DNA from: Candidatus Hodarchaeota archaeon
GTDB lineage: Archaea > Asgardarchaeota > Heimdallarchaeia > Hodarchaeales > YT1-057
Reading direction: 5' to 3'
DNA: 10,514 nt
NCBI GenBank assembly: GCA_016839955.1
Contig: JAEOTI010000627.1
Span: 1 to 10,514, forward strand
Part shown: positions 6,531 to 10,514 of the stretch, one piece after another
Numbering within the stretch: position 1 is the first letter of the stretch
Layout of the letters: each line of letters opens with the position of its first letter
Made by a program: the position numbers and the translations under genes
The notes under the pieces: model-generated
Seen by the model: the letters and a program-made list of their open reading frames with translations, nothing else
Databases searched by the model: none
What the model was told of the DNA's origin: nothing

Positions 6531-6959
6531 TTCAAGTTAGATGGGAATCAAGGTTACCTCATTTTTTTGTTCATAATTTCATCTTATTCCCAACAAATTA
6601 TCCAATTAATTGCCAAAATAAGTTTTCTTTCTTTATTACTCCTCTATTTATCAATTTTTTTTTCTTTTTAGCGAAAAATTACTCCTCGGAATAAAAATAA
6701 TATCAATTTCTTAATTGATTTTTAGAATAAAGCCACTTTGGCTACATTTGCCTAAGTATATTTATTTCAACTGCCTTTCAAATCGTTTAAGCAATTTAAA
6801 ACAATTAGAAGCTAAATTGATTGAAAAAAATTTTACATATCAGAGGTTTTTTTTCCTCAATTTGAAAAGGTTGAATAATATCAATTTTCATGCAGAAACT
6901 CCTCAATATTACTATTATCAAAGTTATTTTGCTTGAAATCATGGTAGGAGTTATTAAAG
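6531..6959. other. Long AT-rich intergenic region upstream of regulator
   Basis: About 430 bases lie between two plus-strand genes. T-runs at 6562-6568 and 6655-6663 could terminate the upstream gene. Plus-strand frames at 6715-6936 and 6890-7078 lack a supported start and protein-like composition, and the second overlaps the regulator. The region is long for this compact genome and presumably holds the regulator's promoter, but I cannot fix a TATA box among many AT-rich stretches. Confidence 0.5.
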
Positions 6960-7622
6960 ATGGGCCAAAAGACCCAGCGGGAAATAAGTTTACTGATGCA
7001 CCCTGCACGTCGTCGTATATACTCAATCGTCTGCGAAAGTCCAGGAACATACTTTCAACAAATTGCAGAATCTCTTGAAATTCCTCCAGGCACTCTAGCT
7101 TGGCATCTAAAAAAACTCGAGGAAGACGGTCTTCTTGGCACTCTCAAATATGGGGGGAAAAGGATTTTTTATCCTGTTGCTCTCCGATCCCCCGAGATTG
7201 AAAGGATTTATTATGCAATTAAAGGCGAAACAGCCCGAAAGATCTTTTTATACGTTTTAAATTCACCTGGCAAGATGCAAATTGAGATTGCTCAAGCGCT
7301 TGATCTTCATCATGATACTATTCGATATCATTTAGCAGCATTGGAAGAAGTTAAACTTGTAGAGCTGATTCGTCACGGACGAACTGTAAGAGTCATGAAA
7401 GGATCTGCCGCAATTCGACTCCAAGAAGGATCTGTGAATTACATTACTGATGCATTTGTTAATTTTCTTACAAACAAACTCGTGGATGGGTGTCTTCATC
7501 CAGAAGTCGTTCAAAGGACTAGTGACCGCTTAGTTTTACGTATAGAATGTCCTGTTGGTGAAGATATTCTAATGACTATAGATTTAACAGATTGGAAGCT
7601 CGAAGAAACTCTAGAATTTTAA
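6960..7622 (+). CDS. Tandem winged-helix transcriptional regulator
   Basis: This 220-residue DNA-binding protein has two winged-helix domains in a row, a layout common among archaeal regulators (MarR/ArsR-like, COG3398 style). Domain 1 spans residues 8-73: RRRIYSIVCESPGTYFQQIAE is followed by the recognition helix PPGTLAWHLKKLEEDGLLG (42-60) and a wing TLKYGGKRIFYPV. Domain 2 spans 88-147: ETARKIFLYVLNSPGKMQIEIAQ, the recognition helix HHDTIRYHLAALEEVKLVEL (117-136) and a wing RHGRTVRVMKG. The xWHLKKLEEDGL and xRYHLAALE helices are near duplicates, so the second domain is an internal repeat. Residues 155-220 form a small C-terminal domain with a helix (ITDAFVNFLTNKLV) and two strands, perhaps for dimerising or ligand sensing. 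ATG at 6960 follows TAGGAG at 6945-6950. The target genes are unknown; the gene converges on the intramembrane protease gene. Confidence 0.85.
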   Translation: MGQKTQREISLLMHPARRRIYSIVCESPGTYFQQIAESLEIPPGTLAWHLKKLEEDGLLGTLKYGGKRIFYPVALRSPEIERIYYAIKGETARKIFLYVLNSPGKMQIEIAQALDLHHDTIRYHLAALEEVKLVELIRHGRTVRVMKGSAAIRLQEGSVNYITDAFVNFLTNKLVDGCLHPEVVQRTSDRLVLRIECPVGEDILMTIDLTDWKLEETLEF

Positions 7623-7631
7623 AAAAAAAAA
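7621..7631 (-). terminator. T-run terminator of the presenilin-like gene
   Basis: Eleven A on the plus strand read as eleven T on the minus strand, starting 11 bases after the TAA of the protease gene. This is a strong hairpin-free archaeal terminator. It sits directly beyond the stop of the convergent regulator. Confidence 0.6.
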
Positions 7632-7642
7632 GACAGGAATCA

Positions 7643-9223
7643 TTAACTACCGAAAAGGAACATTCCACAAAGCATCGCAATAATTCCTATGAAAATCGAT
7701 ACTGGTAACCCTGGAAGTGCTTTTTTTCTTTCTAGAAATCGAAAAGTAATGTAGGCGCCAATTAGAATTCCAATCGATGTTAATAACATAGTATATAATC
7801 CATATAACGCTGAATGGCCTATAAGCAGGGAGTAAAAAGCAAAATCACCAAGCCCTATAGTTATTGATTCAGTTTGATACACTGGTAACCCAGGTATAAG
7901 CGAAAATGTAACATATTCCCTTTTTTCTTCTATACGAGAAGTATCTACTTCTTCTTTAGAAGTTCCAGCCTCATTTTGAGCTTGTAGTTGTTGTTCCGCT
8001 TGAATTCTTCGCTGCTCTTCTAGTTGTTCTTGCATTTTCTGAGCTTGTTTGTCACTCTCTTCAATAATTCCTTTTATAGGACCTCGAAAAACTGCGTATA
8101 TGTCATATAGTGCTAATGCTATTAGGACTAACAAAGTGGACCATAGCGGAAAATGGAGTCCGAGGAATGCTCCAAGACCAGCCCCAAAACTTATTAAAAG
8201 AGCGTTTCTGATTCTTTGACCAAACTTTTCCATCCCAATACCAATAAATCCAGCAATTGCATACAGAAAAGTACCTAAGAAGACTATACTAAAGAAAATA
8301 CTATCTTGCGCAAAATATTCCGCGACATTCTCTACTACGAATTGTAAATGATAAAGAAAATACCAGAACGTAATAGCAATGAAATAATATCCAAAGCTAA
8401 GACAAGCTAAGGAAATTAAAAACGCAAAAACACTTTGTAAGATATTTGCCATCCCTGATCTTATCAAAAAAAGGATCAGAAAACCACCAAATAAAACAAT
8501 AAAAACATAAATCAAAGCATTTAATAGTGCAGTTTCTGCTTCATTACCCTCTTCTTCCTCAACTGGGGTAACTGAAACTTTTTCTGGTTTTTCTGCCTTA
8601 ATAACTGGAAAAATTTGAATATTACCGGTTGTTGACACTAAACCTCTTATCTCAAAGCAGTTTCCAGGTTCAAAGACCTTATCCTCAATTGTAGCATTAG
8701 AATTTTCAATAAGGAAGTCATCAAAAATATTTACTCCTTTCTCTGCATCAAATTCTTCAAGTAAATCTTCAAAAGGGTCATTAGTAAATTCTAAGTTGTC
8801 CAATCTCAAAGGAGATGGGAGTCCTGTTTCATTAAATGCCAGTACAGTTAAATCTGTTATTTGGTGTATCCCAAGGTCTTCTGTTATATCTACCTCAAAG
8901 GAATGCCATTCTGTTCCAAGCCATTCATATTCTATTAATGGATCTGAAGAATTAGTAAAGAATCCAAGTTCATCTCTTAATATAATAACACCTTGTTTTG
9001 AAGTGTTATTTAATGTGATAGCTCCGACCTTAAGGGAATTATCCATTTGAAATTCAAATTTTAAAATAATATGTACATCAATATCAGCTAAAGTTGGATC
9101 CACTTGCATAGCTATTGATGAGAGTCCTCCTGCTAACACTGCTACAATGATAATTGGAGCTATAAATGCAATTAGTGGTGGTGGTGTGAAATCTTCTTCA
9201 CTTAAAGGAGGTTCTGCGCTCAT
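7643..9223 (-). CDS. Presenilin/SPP-like intramembrane aspartyl protease with N-terminal ectodomain
   Basis: This is a GxGD-type intramembrane aspartyl protease, related to presenilin, signal peptide peptidase and the archaeal homologues (family A22), which cut transmembrane helices inside the membrane. Numbering counts the TTG just before the chosen ATG as residue 1. The catalytic motifs are Y374-D375 (LALYDIYAVF), G458-L-G-D461 (ITIGLGDFAFYS) and, for PAL, P505-G-L-P508. About nine hydrophobic segments fit the core: 234-256, 260-280, 281-297, 308-331, 341-356, 361-380, 454-475, 478-497 and 505-525. A hydrophilic Gln/Glu-rich loop (384-436) separates the YD and GxGD helices, as in presenilin. 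Unusual is an added anchor helix (18-40) and a beta-rich domain (45-225) ahead of the core, with sequons at N73, N74, N92, N132 and N177; 526 residues exceeds the roughly 300 of simple archaeal homologues. ATG at 9223 is preferred over TTG at 9226 because of AAGGGG at 9232-9237. Confidence 0.85.
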   Translation of the reverse strand: MSAEPPLSEEDFTPPPLIAFIAPIIIVAVLAGGLSSIAMQVDPTLADIDVHIILKFEFQMDNSLKVGAITLNNTSKQGVIILRDELGFFTNSSDPLIEYEWLGTEWHSFEVDITEDLGIHQITDLTVLAFNETGLPSPLRLDNLEFTNDPFEDLLEEFDAEKGVNIFDDFLIENSNATIEDKVFEPGNCFEIRGLVSTTGNIQIFPVIKAEKPEKVSVTPVEEEEGNEAETALLNALIYVFIVLFGGFLILFLIRSGMANILQSVFAFLISLACLSFGYYFIAITFWYFLYHLQFVVENVAEYFAQDSIFFSIVFLGTFLYAIAGFIGIGMEKFGQRIRNALLISFGAGLGAFLGLHFPLWSTLLVLIALALYDIYAVFRGPIKGIIEESDKQAQKMQEQLEEQRRIQAEQQLQAQNEAGTSKEEVDTSRIEEKREYVTFSLIPGLPVYQTESITIGLGDFAFYSLLIGHSALYGLYTMLLTSIGILIGAYITFRFLERKKALPGLPVSIFIGIIAMLCGMFLFGS

Positions 9224-9296
9224 CAATTAAGCCCCTTGTCCAAGAATAAAATAAAGACGGTTTGCTTCATAATTGAGCTAATTTTCAAAGCGTGCT

Positions 9297-9308
9297 AAAT
9301 AAAATACC
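9297..9308 (-). promoter_or_regulatory. Possible TATA element of the presenilin-like gene
   Basis: On the minus strand an AT-only stretch TATTTTATTT lies about 80 bases before the start codon and would give a leader of roughly 50 bases containing the AAGGGG ribosome site. A second TATA-like stretch at 9247-9255 would instead give an almost leaderless mRNA. I cannot choose between them; both lie in the short gap left between this gene and the TnpB remnant. Confidence 0.25.
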
Positions 9309-9323
9309 TTATCGAAGGTTTTC

Positions 9324-9351
9324 ACAAATGCTATCAGATTTATTCATTTGT
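9324..9351. repeat. Short inverted repeat beside the transposon end
   Basis: ACAAATG (9324-9330) and CATTTGT (9345-9351) form a perfect seven-base inverted repeat with a 14-base spacer. It lies between the TnpB remnant's 3' end and the presenilin-like gene. It could be part of the transposon's right end or an operator for the protease gene; it is short enough to be chance in AT-rich DNA. Confidence 0.35.
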
Positions 9352-9364
9352 ATTCACATGATAT

Positions 9365-9425
9365 CCTCAACTAGCCCGTTGCCGTTGCTAGTCTCCATCG
9401 TGTCGGCTGTAACCCTACAGCCTCT
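9365..9425 (-). ncRNA. Candidate omegaRNA scaffold / right-end hairpins of TnpB element
   Basis: Two stem-loops lie in tandem at the 3' end of the tnpB remnant. One pairs 9405-9410 (GGCTGT) with 9417-9422 (ACAGCC) around six bases. The other pairs 9370-9375 (ACTAGC) with 9387-9392 (GCTAGT) around eleven bases, and the stop codon lies inside it. IS200/IS605 TnpB proteins use an omegaRNA processed from the 3' end of their own mRNA, with the guide just past the right end. These hairpins are in the right place; expression and exact ends are inference. Confidence 0.45.
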
Positions 9426-10514
9426 ATCCCATTAGCAAAAGCTTTTGGGAATGCTTTCTTAAGGATATTATATGCCCCATTGACATCCGCATTGATAATA
9501 ATTCCTTGTCTTGATTGGAACAACCCCCTGCTAATTCTTTTTCCTAGATATTTATCATGGTGTGTTATTGATTCGTCATCTAAGAAAGAACACTTGGAAG
9601 TATGACTTTCCTCTTGCTTAATGACCGTTATTCCATGTTCTTCCGCTTTGTATGTTAATTGGTGAATAAATCTGTAGAATGGAATTGTCACAAAATTTTG
9701 GGTGTTCCGCTTACCGAGCTGACACTTCTGTTTCCAGTCTGGATTATATCCGATAATCACCGTCCCAATCTTTTTTTCTACACAGCAATCAATTACTTTC
9801 TTACTAACACGATGCAAATAGTCATTAATTTTCTTATTGCGCTTATTGGAAAGTTTTTGTATAGCTTTCCCTATCTTTATTCCCTGTCGGTCATAAATTG
9901 ACTGAATCCTTGATCTTTCTTTGTTGTAGTATTGATTGGTAGACTTGACAACCCCGCCTTTAATAACAAATGGTTTAATGCCATTGTTATTTACCACAGT
10001 TACGAGATTGCTCACTCCTAAATCAATCGCAATAATTTTTTCTTTATTCAATGGTTCAGGATTAATTTCTTTGTTATAAACAATTTCTAGAATGTAATCC
10101 TTCCCTTTGGGAATTATCCTTACTTCTCGAAGATTGGTAGTGTCCACAAGCCTTGTTTGTATTTCTAAACCAACCTTCTTTGGAAATTTAAGGGTTTTTT
10201 CATTCAATCTAACCTGTTGGCTAGTAAAAACAAGAATAAACTCCTCATTCTTCGATTTATAACCCGGGAGATTAGATTTAGCCTTGAAATTATTTTTATC
10301 GTCCTTTCATTCTTTAATTGCTCTGAAGAATGATCTCCAATTCCTGTCAAGCAATTTTAGAACTTGTTGAGCTGTCTATGCTGGGAGTTGCTGATAATTG
10401 ATTGATAATTTGACTAGGTGATATAGAGAATTATAGCGTATCCATTTACCCCTTGTGAAGAACTCTTGACGGATAAGGTAATTTCCTTCATTATAGAGGT
10501 TCTTGGAGAGATGA
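9371..10514 (-). pseudogene. tnpB: IS200/IS605-family TnpB (OrfB) gene with two nonsense codons, 5' end beyond window
   Basis: TnpB is the RNA-guided RuvC-like nuclease of IS200/IS605 elements. The longest clean frame (9371-10207, 278 codons from TTG) holds only the middle and C-terminus, but the same frame continues to the window edge. It reads as a TnpB N-terminal region (NEGNYLIRQEFFTRGKWIRY, then YHLVKLSINYQQLPA, then TAQQVLKLLDRNWRSFFRAI, then NLPGYKSKNEEFILVFTSQQ), broken by TAG at 10378-10376, where family logic expects Gln, and TGA at 10309-10307, where Trp is expected. Both fit single transitions. Counting from that TTG, RuvC-I is IAIDLGVSNL (D62) and RuvC-III is NADVNGAYNIL (D241). 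The usual RuvC-II Glu is Gly153 (VIIGYNPDWKQ), with E199-E200 nearby, and most zinc-finger cysteines are absent (CSFLD; QSRQG). No TnpA transposase is in the window. It is most likely a dead remnant. Confidence 0.85.

Noticed and set aside
6715..6936. 73-codon plus-strand frame upstream of the winged-helix gene
   Set aside because: There is no ribosome site, the composition is aromatic/Asn-rich as expected of AT-rich noncoding DNA, and no family features are visible.
9659..9901. 80-codon plus-strand frame inside the TnpB gene
   Set aside because: It is the antisense shadow of conserved TnpB sequence including the RuvC-II region.
10307..10378. Stop-codon recoding (selenocysteine or pyrrolysine) to make full-length TnpB
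   Set aside because: The two stops differ (TAG and TGA) and sit where Gln and Trp are expected, each one transition away. No selenocysteine-insertion structure is apparent. Mutation is simpler.
1..10514. CRISPR array or defence island
   Set aside because: No regularly spaced direct repeats were seen, and apart from the TnpB remnant no nuclease, helicase or toxin-antitoxin genes are present.

Overview
The window looks like ordinary AT-rich archaeal chromosome. The evidence is a geranylgeranyl-reductase-family flavoprotein (archaeal lipid type), a PadR repressor and a tandem winged-helix regulator of archaeal style, an ACT-like small protein, TATA-like promoters combined with good Shine-Dalgarno sites, several TTG starts, T-run terminators, and an archaeal-type presenilin/signal-peptide-peptidase homologue. 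The long coiled-coil proteins with zinc ribbons and the low GC would suit an Asgard (Promethearchaeota) genome. That placement is inference; no marker gene in the window settles it.

Layout. 1-124 (minus) is the first 41 codons of a cytidine deaminase cut by the window edge. It diverges from a tRNA-Ala(GGC) at 215-290. 488-886 (plus) is a PPOX/FDOR flavin or F420 protein. 1058-1781 (plus) is a two-gene operon: a PadR repressor and an overlapping 57-residue Gly/Pro/aromatic plus coiled-coil protein, with a perfect 14-bp palindrome where transcription should begin. 1893-3263 (minus) is the geranylgeranyl-reductase-family flavoprotein. 3646-4446 (plus) is a zinc-ribbon/coiled-coil protein with three units about 60 residues apart, convergent with an orphan coiled-coil protein at 4455-5720 (minus). 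6062-6484 (plus) is a small ACT-like protein followed by a hairpin with two alternative pairings. 6960-7622 (plus) is a tandem winged-helix regulator, convergent with the presenilin-like protease at 7643-9223 (minus). 9371-10514 (minus) is a decayed IS200/IS605-family TnpB gene whose upstream part continues in the same frame through two nonsense codons. Its 3' end carries two hairpins, as expected for an omegaRNA and right-end structure.

Most genes are single transcription units in alternating orientation; only the PadR pair is a clear operon. The most interesting item is the intramembrane aspartyl protease. It has a complete nine-helix presenilin core (YD, GLGD, PGLP) fused behind an extra N-terminal anchor and a beta-rich ectodomain of about 190 residues that holds all five N-glycosylation sequons of the protein. 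The TnpB remnant sits directly upstream of this gene, so the insertion may have replaced or shortened its promoter region.
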